64,000 nt of DNA from Melanopsichium pennsylvanicum (taxonomy: Eukaryota > Basidiomycota > Ustilaginomycetes > Ustilaginales): contig OAPG01000019.1 of assembly GCA_900208305.1 (NCBI GenBank), positions 62,001-126,000 of the forward strand, in the 5' to 3' direction. A program made the translations under genes and the position numbers. The notes under the pieces were generated by a model that was given only the letters and a program-made list of their open reading frames with translations, was not told the DNA's origin and did not search any database. Every line of letters begins with the position of its first letter. Positions within the stretch are counted from its first letter, which is position 1. This document shows, in pieces, positions 20,904-30,159 of the stretch.

Positions 20904-23900
20904 TATCATTGATTCGAACCATACTCTCCAACACCACCTCCAACTTCTTATTAACCAAATTCACCTTTCTTTGCAAAATTACATTCCTTTCCATCCCAGA
21001 CAAATTCACCCAACCAACCTCGTCCCTCATAAAAAAATTCCTCACCTCTCTCCACTTTTCCCTCCTCCACATCAACTCCATCCATCCTTCCGTACTAGCC
21101 CTCCCTTCCTTCCTTAAACTTTCCAAAGCCGCTTCATTCAAACACATCTTGACTCTCAATAACGTCTTGGTCAACTCAATCACCTTGAAAGCACATTCTT
21201 GCACCTTGACCATCTTAGAATACCTCTCTAACACCTTAACATCCCATCTACCTTGAGCACGTTGCGATTCCACTTGGCTCTTGTAAACCTCAACAACATA
21301 GTTGACCACGTGAACAACGTCGGCTTCACTGAAATGAGATCGGTTCAACACTTCGTCAGCCGCACCAGATCCAATCACGTGTTCGGCAAAAGAGAGACAG
21401 TCGGCAGCCAAATCGAAGAACACACTGTCCGCAACTTGACGTACCATCGCCGCTTGTTGCGACACTTGCGATGGGTGGATTGGCCCCTGCAGCGCTTCGA
21501 CTTGTTCGGCTTGGCGTAGCAGTTGGGCATGGTCAACCGCCGAGGGACGAGGGGAAGCGGGCTGGGGCTGTGTGTGCTGCTGGTGGTGGTGGTGGTGGTG
21601 GCATTGCGTCTGTTGCGTCCGTTGCTGCTGTTGCTCAAATGCTTGTCGGAAGGTCGGTTGGACTGGAGCTGGACGAGCAGGTAGACCGGGCGGTCGACGG
21701 AGGAATTGGTTCTCAGTAAGTGCTGGTGCTGGGCCAGGCAGATACAGAAAATGATTGGCAGTGGGTTGCGCAAGTGGCGCGGATCGCTGCATCCGGTCTT
21801 GCTGTGCGACACGTTGCGCCAGTATCCGAGTGCCTACACTCACCAACGGGCTACTTTGGGCAGCCATGTCGATCAGATCTGCAGTGCTCATCTGATGTGG
21901 CTGCGTGCCTTGAGTCGGAGGTCGGCTGGGCGCATTGCTTTTGCTGTTGTTGCTGTTGTTGTTGATGATGACCAAGGGTTGAGTCAGAGAGTGTGCAGGC
22001 TGCGAGATAGCAGGCGAGGTCGTTTGATGAGCAACAGCATTGCTCGAATCAGACAGCGAGTGCCTCATGGCCGGCGCCGCGCTTCCTTCCGGCCTCATCT
22101 TCCTATCCGCCATCTCCGAGCTGCTGGTGAGAGGCAGCGGTGCAGAAGATCTCAATGTCGACGCAGATGGAGTGGCCGGACTCGGTGTCCACGTAGGAAG
22201 CGCACCATCAGCAATCTTGAACTCTGGCTGTGTATCCGTTGGCTGCGGCAGCCCTCTTGAAGCAAAGTACTTCTTCTTCTCCTCACCCCAGCAGTGCAGC
22301 ATGTGCGGAATCCGTGGAAATTCCATGAGGGCCCTGGTCAGGATTCTTTCCGACAGTTTCTGGTTCAAGTGTTGGACGGACTTCCTGCTCGCGACTAGGT
22401 CCACGAGCTCGTGCAACGACTTGTGCATGTACATGTGCGCGTCTTTATGCAAGATACCTGGCCCGATCTCTTGCAAACAGGCCCAGGGGATCATCCTGGC
22501 AGGATCTTGCCAGTGATCCACCAGGTCCTGCACTGTCGACGGAGCGGAGAGACCGGCTCGGCGAGGCTTGTTCTTCTGTATCGTGTCGAACGAAGACGCT
22601 CGCTCGTTGACATGGGCGAGATCCTTTAGGAGAGCCTTCATTCGGTTGGCGATAGTCCCTCTTCGGGCCGTGCCGGATTCTGAAACTGGTTGGCCGGCAG
22701 CTCTGTCATTTGAGCGAGCTTCGTTTGGAACGTTCACAGCTTGAGCCTCTGCTCCAGACGGTCGAGCGCTAGTTTCCGGAGGGCTCTCAAGGATCTCTAC
22801 CTGCCGTTCAACGGTGGATTCTTGCTGCTGATCAACGCGAGCTTGTGTTGGCGCTACATTGGCATCGCTTGATATCTGTTTTGCCGACGCAGAATTCTTC
22901 TCTATCTGGTCGGTGTCCATCACGTGAGCAAATTCGACGGCTTTTTGTACCTCAATGGTCTGAACGTTCGCCGCGCTTTGGTCCTTGGCGCTTGCTGGAT
23001 CGCCAGCGATTGTAAAATCATCATCAGCGGCTTGGGTATCAGCGGAAGCCCCAATTTCAGACGTTGCTGGGCCACCTTTGATTGCCTCGCTCTGATCCGA
23101 TCGCTCGCTGTCGGCGATATTCTGCGTGTGATCATCGCCAGCCAAGGTGCGATTGCCGTCTAGTGCATTTTCGACATCAGAGACTCGAAGGGCAGTTTTG
23201 GTCCAATCGGCAGGGCCCACTTGAACGGTATTGGATGCTTCGTTGTTGCCGATTGCCTTCCCTCCTTCGGCATCGGCCAGCTCGTCAGCCGAGTCGTCCA
23301 TCAGCTCGTCCTCTTCCTCGTGCTCCTCTGCCTCCTCCGATCTATTTTGCGCCTCCTCTTCCTCGAGCTCCTGCGACGTCTCAGGCTCGTCGGGAGGGGT
23401 TCTGAAAGCTTGAGGTGATCTTGTCGAGTCGACATTGAATTTAGAGTCTGGATCGCGTTCACCGCCTTGGCCTGCTGGTGGTTTGGTCGGCGGATCGACG
23501 ATGTCATCTATTGACGAAGCTCCACTGGTTGAGCGCCGCAGTACGCCAGAGCGAGTCTGCCGAGACGCTTCGAAGCCGTCGAAATGAGGCGAAGGCGCCG
23601 CTTTGAAGGGCTCCACATCCCCATTGGGACGAGTACGTTTCATTGCTGGGCCTGAGATTGAGACAGTGTCGAAGCCGTCGTCTGAGTCTTCTTGCTCGAT
23701 CACGTGGGTACGGTGACGGGAAGCTGTGGTTGGCTTGAAAGGGGAAGCTGACGCTTTGCGTTTCCGCGATGGGGACAAACTTGACGCAGAGTTGCCAGAT
23801 CGGGCCGATGCGGATGAATGTGGAAGGCGGCTGACACGAGCGTTAGATGACGACGAGATTGGACGAGCTGTAGAAGAAGAGAATCTCTCGCTTGGAGTGC

Positions 23901-24339
23901 TTTGCGAGGATGGGGAAGCCGCCTTACTTTTGCCCATGTTGGCGTTGGCTTTGGCGGCAACTTGTGTCGAAGCGGCTACTGCATTACTGGAATCAGTGCG
24001 CTCACGATTCCTGAACGAGCGGGAAGGGCTGTGAGCGAAGACCGGCTTGCTTTCTCCACCGCCGAATAGATCTTCCCATCCCCTGACCTGGTAGGCCTCT
24101 TGCTCTCTGCGATTTTGTCGGAGCGCTTTCTTGCGTGCGTCTGCTTCCGGGTCGACATGGGTACTGTCTTTGGCGCTGCGAGTGTGCTGTGATGAGGATG
24201 CAATCGGCTGCACGTAGGCTAAGCGCGGGGATTGCGACGCAGGCGAGGTGGTATCACGGAAAAGGCGAGAAGAGCTTGTTGGTCTAACATCGGAAGGAGC
24301 GAGCGAGCGCGAGGGTTGCAAAGGGCTGGCCCTGGTCAT
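20692..24339 (-). CDS. Large disordered protein of unknown function
   Basis: This uninterrupted 1215-codon frame encodes a Ser/Ala/Pro/Glu-rich protein. Residues 1-560 are disordered with basic and acidic patches and a conserved-looking short motif near the start (QVRGWEDLFGGGESKPVF). Two parts look folded: about residues 600-720, helical, with TVQDLVDHWQDPARMIPWAC, then LHKDAHMYMHKSLHELV and RALMEFPRIPHMLHCWGEEK; and the carboxy-terminal 250 residues, helical, with ADSVFFDLAADCLSFAEHV and VVHVVNYVVEVYKSQ. A poly-Gln/His region and a poly-Asp run (about 15 Asp from an ATC/GAT repeat at about 20862-20901) interrupt it. I recognise no family. It is divergent from the phosphatase-5 gene. Confidence 0.8.
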
Positions 24340-25421
24340 GGGTTCGAAGCGCTACAGGGCTAGTCTTGCCGCTGTTGATGATGTGACTGAGCAGAGCATG
24401 TGTTGTACTGTAAATCAGCTGCCAATAACAAATGAATTGGTTTGGTTCGTCGATGAAGTTTTGCTGCGCAGGCAAAGCGGTCGAGATCGGACTTGATCTA
24501 AGTCGACAGTCGATGATTGGGAATAGGAATCTGCCTTGGTTGCCGTAGACCAATGAAAGGGTCCGACGGTAGAAGGCCAAACGCTGAACCGATGCGAAAC
24601 GTCCAAGAGTAGAGGAGATTGGGAGGATGATGAGGATCCTGACAGGTTACTTCGCAAATGCTTAGTGTAAGAGTAACTTTATGCGCTGGTTGGTGTTGGG
24701 CGCAGAAGAGAGAGAAACGCGTTTAAATTTCAGGGTCCATCCAGTTGTGGTTGTGGTGGCTGCCCTTGTGCTGCGCCGAGCTTTGATCTTAACTTAAGGC
24801 TTAGCTGCTGCCTTTCTTCTTGACTTGTTGTGAAAAGTGTGGAGGCGTGGTGCCTGTCTGCTGTTGTTAGACCATTTGATGACAAGAGAGCGGAGAGAAT
24901 TGAGAGGCAAATTTCGGTGGAAGGAGAAAGTCTAACTTGCTGAGCGCGCTTACACACACACGCACACACACACACACATATACACACATCGAGCACAGCG
25001 GGTCGCTGTCTCTTCTGGAAGCCTTTTCTTTTTGGTAACACGAATCGGCATCATTCAACCCAAAAGACTTGCCGCTCAACTGTTCAAAAAAAAAAAAAAA
25101 ACAAAAAAAAAATTAGAAAATATTGGGTGGCTTTACCAAGTATTGCTGCAGGCTACGTACAGTAAACCCTCTCTCGGATGAATCAAAGCGGTGCGATCTT
25201 ACTGCGCTCCTCTATCATTGTATCGACCATTACCTCAACTTCGTCTCGACTTACTAACCGCGAAATAAAGAAACACTTGCCGAGAGCACTAGGCCTGACA
25301 GTCTCATCTCATACTCTAGCAGACCGCACTTCCAGGACTACTTTCAGCCATCCGAAGCATACAAAATCTTGCACACGTCAACGGATCATCCGACGAGCTG
25401 AGTTGCTCATCCTAGATCAGC
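24340..25421. promoter_or_regulatory. Divergent promoter region, disordered protein / PPT1
   Basis: About 1.1 kb lies between the two start codons. It contains TACTGTA at 24406 (67 bases upstream of the minus-strand gene), TACAGTA at 25158 (264 bases upstream of the phosphatase gene), a CA/AC microsatellite at about 24953-24988 and an A-rich tract at about 25085-25113. No gene is supported. Confidence 0.5.
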
Positions 25422-27179
25422 ATGTCTTCCTCAACATCACCACAAGTCGATTCATGCCCCTCATCCAACTCAACCGCACCATCTTCTCCCGTCTCTTCTT
25501 CCGTCTCTAGTCTTACTGATGTGACTCATCTCGATCAGGCATCCGCCACGTCCGCCGATGTTCCGCCTTCGCTTTCCAAGCAAGACGTCGCTCTCCCCAT
25601 AGAAGAGCGTCAAGCTAAAGCAAAAGAATACAAAGATGCAGGAAACAAGCTCTTCATCGCCGGCCAATACTATGCTGCCAAACACCAATACGGTATGGCT
25701 ATTGCACTCGACCCTTCCGTACCTGCTTACTACAGCAACCGTGCCGCAAGCGAACTCAAGCTCGAACAGCATGGTCTCGCGATAGAAGACGCGACCGTAG
25801 CCATTCAACTCGACCCCAAATTCTCGAAAGCATACTTCCGCAGGGCCAGTGCTCACCTCAGCATTCTCGACCCCAAGTCGGCTCTTCCGGATCTCAAGAT
25901 GGTGGTTCAGCTCGAACCCAAGAACGCTTCCGTCAAAGCTCAACTCGAAGCCACCGTCAAGCTCATACGCCGTCTCGAGTTCGAAAAGGCCATAAAAGTA
26001 TCCGAAGGCGTCAAGGCTGCCGCTACAGTTGAGAACAACCTCAAGGAAGCATCGGGTGGCACAACTGTTCCCGATTCTTACACTGGTCCTCGCATCGCAG
26101 ACGGTGATGATGCCAACACCAAACACTTAGGTAAAATTGACCAAAAGTTTATCAATGACATGATCGAACACTTCAAGAATGGCGGCAAGCTCCACAACCG
26201 ATACTCGTGGCAGATCATCCTCGGTGCTTTCCGTGCGCTCGAGCAGGAGCCCACTTTGGTCGACTACCAAGTGCCCCAAGGTACTTCCATCGACGTCATC
26301 GGCGACACTCACGGCCAGTTCTTCGACTTCATTCACCTTCTCAACAAGACCGGCACACCTAACCACGAGCATGCCCTCCTCTTCAACGGCGACTTTGTCG
26401 ACCGTGGCTCCTGGTCCGTCGAGATTGCTCTGACCATGTTCGCATACAAGTGGCTGTACCCTAAAACCACCCTCATTAACCGCGGCAACCACGAAACTTC
26501 AGAGATGAACAAGGTGTACGGCTTTGAAGGCGAGTGCAAGGCCAAGTTTGGTGGCGACCTCACCTTCAAGCTTTTTACTCAGGTTTTTGTCGCTCTGCCA
26601 CTCGCAACCCTCATCACCGCCAGCAAGCCCCCTCTAACCGGTGACGAACTGCCCAGATCATTCTCGATCGCCCAGCGTCAGCCCATCGTAGCCAAAGACT
26701 CTGGCCTCAAGCGCTTCTTTGTTGTCCACGGCGGTCTTTCTTCCAAGGACGGTGTCACTCTCGACGATATCAGAGCCATCGACCGCTTCAAGATTGGCCA
26801 GCCAGATCAGCGGGGGCTCATGATGGAGTTGTTATGGAGTGACCCTCAGACCGCACCCGGACGTGGTCCAAGCAAGCGCGGTGTCGGTCTCGGCTTCGGT
26901 CCCGACATCACAAAGGCATGGTGCGAGCTCAATGGCGTCACTGCCGTGTTGCGAAGTCACGAGGTACGCATGGGTGGGTACGAGGAAGAGCACCAGGGCA
27001 GGTGCTGCACCATCTTTTCCGCACCTAACTACTGCGATTCGACGGGCAACCTTGGTGCTTTCGCACGCATTGATGATCAGGGCAGCATCGGCTGGACCGT
27101 GTTCGAAGCACAACCGCATCCCAATATCAGGCCCATGGCCTACGTTGGCAATGCCATGAATGGTATGCTCGGCATGTGA
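25422..27179 (+). CDS. PPT1: Serine/threonine protein phosphatase 5 (TPR-PP2A/calcineurin superfamily)
   Basis: PP5/Ppt1 is a TPR-containing PPP-family phosphatase that acts on Hsp90 and its clients. The 585-residue product has a Ser/Thr-rich head, three TPR repeats (about residues 65-170, starting AKEYKDAGNKLFIAGQYYAA) and a PPP catalytic domain (about 285-560). Metal-binding and catalytic motifs are intact: GDTHGQ, GDFVDRG, RGNHE, VVHGGL and RSHEV. GDTHGQ in place of GDIHGQ is typical of PP5. The ATG at 25422 is the first in frame. The stop codon lies inside a 26-base tandem duplication. Confidence 0.95.
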   Translation: MSSSTSPQVDSCPSSNSTAPSSPVSSSVSSLTDVTHLDQASATSADVPPSLSKQDVALPIEERQAKAKEYKDAGNKLFIAGQYYAAKHQYGMAIALDPSVPAYYSNRAASELKLEQHGLAIEDATVAIQLDPKFSKAYFRRASAHLSILDPKSALPDLKMVVQLEPKNASVKAQLEATVKLIRRLEFEKAIKVSEGVKAAATVENNLKEASGGTTVPDSYTGPRIADGDDANTKHLGKIDQKFINDMIEHFKNGGKLHNRYSWQIILGAFRALEQEPTLVDYQVPQGTSIDVIGDTHGQFFDFIHLLNKTGTPNHEHALLFNGDFVDRGSWSVEIALTMFAYKWLYPKTTLINRGNHETSEMNKVYGFEGECKAKFGGDLTFKLFTQVFVALPLATLITASKPPLTGDELPRSFSIAQRQPIVAKDSGLKRFFVVHGGLSSKDGVTLDDIRAIDRFKIGQPDQRGLMMELLWSDPQTAPGRGPSKRGVGLGFGPDITKAWCELNGVTAVLRSHEVRMGGYEEEHQGRCCTIFSAPNYCDSTGNLGAFARIDDQGSIGWTVFEAQPHPNIRPMAYVGNAMNGMLGM

Positions 27180-27221
27180 GCCCTGCGTCTATTTTCGGCA
27201 TGTGAGCCCTGCGTCTATTTA
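27170..27221. repeat. 26-bp perfect tandem duplication across the PPT1 stop codon
   Basis: The unit starting CGGCATGTGAGCCCTGCGTC occurs at 27170 and again at 27196, so the stop codon TGA at 27177-27179 is duplicated in the 3' untranslated region. Only the first copy terminates translation. Confidence 0.9.
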
Positions 27222-27494
27222 CATCAGCAATCTCCATAGATATCACGATCACCTTTCTCTTATAAAAAGTTCCTGAAAAGCATGGATTCATCCACAACCT
27301 CGGCATGCTTATGTCACGCCGGAATTATTTATCCTCAATCATCGGAATTTTTCCCGGAACAAAACCAGGTTCTACATTTCTGTACTCTATACTCTTTATT
27401 CCAAGTGGGTTATCATATCAAGCATTCTACCGTATTACTCGAGCCAACCGCGCGACTTTTCATGATGGAAGGGCGCTTGGCTCTTTTTGTAAAT

Positions 27495-28454
27495 CTACTC
27501 GTCATCAAAGGCAGGCAGATCCCAATCAGTGGGGTCGAAATCGAGCAATGAGTTGATCGTCTGGGAAGCGCCCAACTCTTCGTTGGGAAAAAGGGCTCGG
27601 AGGTTCGGGTCGGGCACCCATACAACTGTGAAAATAGAGAGAAGAAACACCATCAGCGTCAGTTCAGAGGGATGTAAAATGCAAACAGCAAAGATGGATC
27701 AGAGCCTCCTGCGTGTCATATACCTACCGTGCATACCAGCCGCCTTTGCAGCCTGCACACCCGGCTTGGCATCTTCAAAAACGAGTATACTCGCTTCTCC
27801 GCCCTTGAGGTTATCGTCTCCGTCAAATTCTTGACCCATCTCTCTCAATGTCTCCACCCAGTCCTCATCTAATTTTTGCTTTGTGATTTGTTCGCTATCG
27901 TGCGCAGCCAGTAAACCTTCTCTTGCAGCTAAAAGGAAGATAGCGGGATGAGGCTTGCCCCTTGTCAGCCTGGTATCGTCTCCACAAATTACCCTCCCTT
28001 GGAAAGGACCGAATAACTCTGGATGAGACTTTGTCTTGATATCATAGTTCTTCCTCTTACTCCCAGTAGCTACGCAGATGGGAACGTTGTGGTTAGCCAA
28101 ATGTTGAACCAGTCGAGTTGCACCCGCCATTTGTGGAACCTGTTCAAAAGCTTTCAGTAAGACTTCGTTGCGATCTTTGAGAAAGTTGTCAATGTTAAAT
28201 GGACAGTCGGATGCGTAGTCTTGACCGGGTTGGGTGGGCGGCCAGATGGAGGAGAGGAGCGTAAGCGTGGCTTCCCGTTCAGGCTTGCCCATCAAATTCG
28301 CTTTGATCTCCCAAGTCTGTTCTTTTCCATGGGGTAAGAGAATGTCGTTGACGACTTTTGTGTAGATGCCCTCCGAATCTATAAGCAGACCGTCCATGTC
28401 GAACAGTACGGCCTTGATGCGGGCGATTGGTTCTTTGGTAGCCGCCGTCGTCAT
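27495..28454 (-). CDS. HAD-superfamily sugar/nucleotide phosphatase (HDHD1 / pseudouridine-5'-phosphatase-like)
   Basis: This is a class I HAD phosphohydrolase. Motif I (KAVLFDMDGLLIDSE), motif II (CVATGSKR), the motif III lysine (GKPHP) and motif IV (VFEDAKPGVQAAKAAG) are all present, and the cap segment (IKANLMGKPEREA) resembles HDHD1, which dephosphorylates pseudouridine 5'-phosphate; related fungal enzymes act on sugar phosphates. The gene has two exons: 28454-27728, an intron 27727-27626 (102 nt, GTAGGT...CACAG), then 27625-27495. The second exon supplies VVWVPDPNLRALFPNEELGA and a short tail ending at the TAG at 27495, completing the usual HAD carboxy-terminus and giving 285 residues. 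Reading straight through the intron would end the protein shortly after GMHGRY. Confidence 0.87.
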
Positions 28455-29020
28455 GATCGATACCTATGTGCTGGTCTCGGATGTATCGCCTATGGTGAAT
28501 CAGCCGAATGCTTCGTCGATAGACGAAGAAGGTGCACACAAAAGCAACACCAAGAAGCAGCCGAGTCGTGCAGAAATGGGAAGTATGTTGCTCTTGGATG
28601 TGATCTGACATGCATCGGGCTGGAAAAGGAAGTTGAAGCTCGGATCTGTCGGATCGGCGTGAGAAGCCACGCGTGTGTGTTGGCTTTTGGCGTGCTCGGA
28701 TGGTTCGTTGGTTGGTTTTCGCATTCACAATAATATGTGAATTGCGACTGCACCCTGAAATCCTCCTCCCCGCTACAATCACCCTCCCACACCATCGCAT
28801 CCCCTCCGACCTCCTTGGCCCCTCATTTTTATGTTACACTGTCGTAGCTGAGCCTGTTGGTCGAATCACATCTTCCGTCCGGCTAGCTTCGATAACAGAG
28901 CCCCATCTGCACCCGTCTCGTCGTTCATCTTGATTTAACTTGCAAGCAAGCTTGCATCATCTCCGTCACTGAGCAATACCCAGTCAAGTGGCGAGTATCA
29001 TCCTATCCTTTGCTCTGTCA
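28455..29020. promoter_or_regulatory. Divergent promoter region, HAD phosphatase / MAT2B-like
   Basis: These 566 bases separate two divergent start codons. Nothing specific is recognised beyond pyrimidine-rich stretches and an inverted GCAAGCAAGCTTGC-type motif at about 28942-28955. Confidence 0.45.
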
Positions 29021-29977
29021 ATGAAGGTGCTCATCACTGGCGCCTCCGGTCTGCTCGGCCGCGCAGTCCACTCACAATGTCTTGATAAGGGCTACGATAC
29101 AAAAGCTCTCGCCTTCACACGTTCCGATCATGCTAAGCAGTTGATCAAGCTCGACCTCACCGATTCTGCCGCAGTCGAGTCTTGTTTACGCGAATTTCAA
29201 CCGGATCTCATTGTTCATACAGCTGCCGAGCGACGTCCAGATGTCGTTGAGAAGGATCCAGCCGCATCCCATGCTATCAACGTCGATGCACCTGCCTCTA
29301 TCGCCAAAATCGCATCCCAGCTCCACAAAGTACCACTGCTCATCAACATCTCCACAGACTACGTCTTTGACGGCTCCAAGCCGCCTTACAAGGTTGACGA
29401 TGCTCCTAACCCTTTAAATGCATACGGTGTGAGCAAGCTTCAAGGAGAGCGAGCTGTAGCTGAAAATGCAAAACCTGGCCATTTCACAAATCTTCGCGTC
29501 CCTGTTTTGTACGGCAAAACCGGCACCAATGAAGAATCTGCTGTCAATGTCCTCCTGGATGCCATTCAGCCCCCCGCCGGCTCGAATGATCTCAAAAAGT
29601 GCGATGCTTACGCGGTCCGATATCCCACCAATGTTGGCGATGTCGCCAAAGCCATTCTGAAGCTCGCCGTAGTGCACAGCAGCACGTCCAAGCCAGTACC
29701 GCACACAGCCCACTTCAGCGCAAAGGAGGCCATGACAAAATACGACATGTGCATGGTCCTCAGCAGAATCGCCAATTCAGTTGGCTTCGAAACTAGGACG
29801 GATCTGTTGGATCCCGAGTACGACGTGGATCCTATGGCTGCCACGGCTAGGCCCAGGCATTGCAAGCTGGACACATCGGTACTTGAAGATTACGGCGTGC
29901 CCGTGGAATACACAGAATTTGAAGATTGGTGGCGACCATATTTGCAAGAGGTACGTAAGCAGCGCCAGTATCTTTGA
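29021..29977 (+). CDS. NAD(P)-binding RmlD/MAT2B-like protein (methionine adenosyltransferase regulatory beta type)
   Basis: The product is an extended short-chain dehydrogenase of the RmlD family. It has the nucleotide-binding motif VLITGASGLLGRAV at its start, a YGVSK motif (Tyr and Lys spaced as YxxxK), and the substrate-domain tail CKLDTSVLEDYGVPVEYTEF. The closest functional type is the beta subunit of methionine adenosyltransferase, which regulates S-adenosylmethionine synthesis; bacterial relatives are dTDP-4-dehydrorhamnose reductases. The ATG at 29021 puts the Rossmann motif at residue 2. Read without splicing it ends at 29977 with 318 residues, a natural family length. However, base 29951 starts a strong donor (GAG/GTACGT) in phase 0, and the downstream Vps5 exon has no start codon of its own, so this may instead be the first part of a longer protein. 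Confidence 0.8.
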   Translation: MKVLITGASGLLGRAVHSQCLDKGYDTKALAFTRSDHAKQLIKLDLTDSAAVESCLREFQPDLIVHTAAERRPDVVEKDPAASHAINVDAPASIAKIASQLHKVPLLINISTDYVFDGSKPPYKVDDAPNPLNAYGVSKLQGERAVAENAKPGHFTNLRVPVLYGKTGTNEESAVNVLLDAIQPPAGSNDLKKCDAYAVRYPTNVGDVAKAILKLAVVHSSTSKPVPHTAHFSAKEAMTKYDMCMVLSRIANSVGFETRTDLLDPEYDVDPMAATARPRHCKLDTSVLEDYGVPVEYTEFEDWWRPYLQEVRKQRQYL

Positions 29978-30159
29978 CCACCTCGCCACTATCACGCTTC
30001 TCTATCTCCTTGTGGACGCAGGTAAGGAAGCGGTACTCGACATGTACACACAGTAGCTCGCGAACTAGCAATCAAAAACCGAAGGGCTTTTGAATCGAAC
30101 TGACAAGCTTCACCTTTCTGTGTTTCTGACCATCCTGCGATGCCGGCCGATGATCACAG

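Noticed and set aside
20626..21256. Plus-strand hydrophobic open frames with poly-Ile.
   Set aside because: They are the complement of the carboxy-terminal part and poly-Asp tract of the 1215-residue protein.
25470..26492. Two long minus-strand open frames opposite PPT1.
   Set aside because: They lie antisense to the TPR and catalytic domains, whose codon usage keeps the opposite frames open. There is no independent protein signal.
29978..30159. Search for a separate ATG-bearing first exon of Vps5 in the gap after the MAT2B-like gene.
   Set aside because: The ATG triplets present lead to immediate stops or join out of phase, and the open stretch before the donor at 30022 has no ATG.
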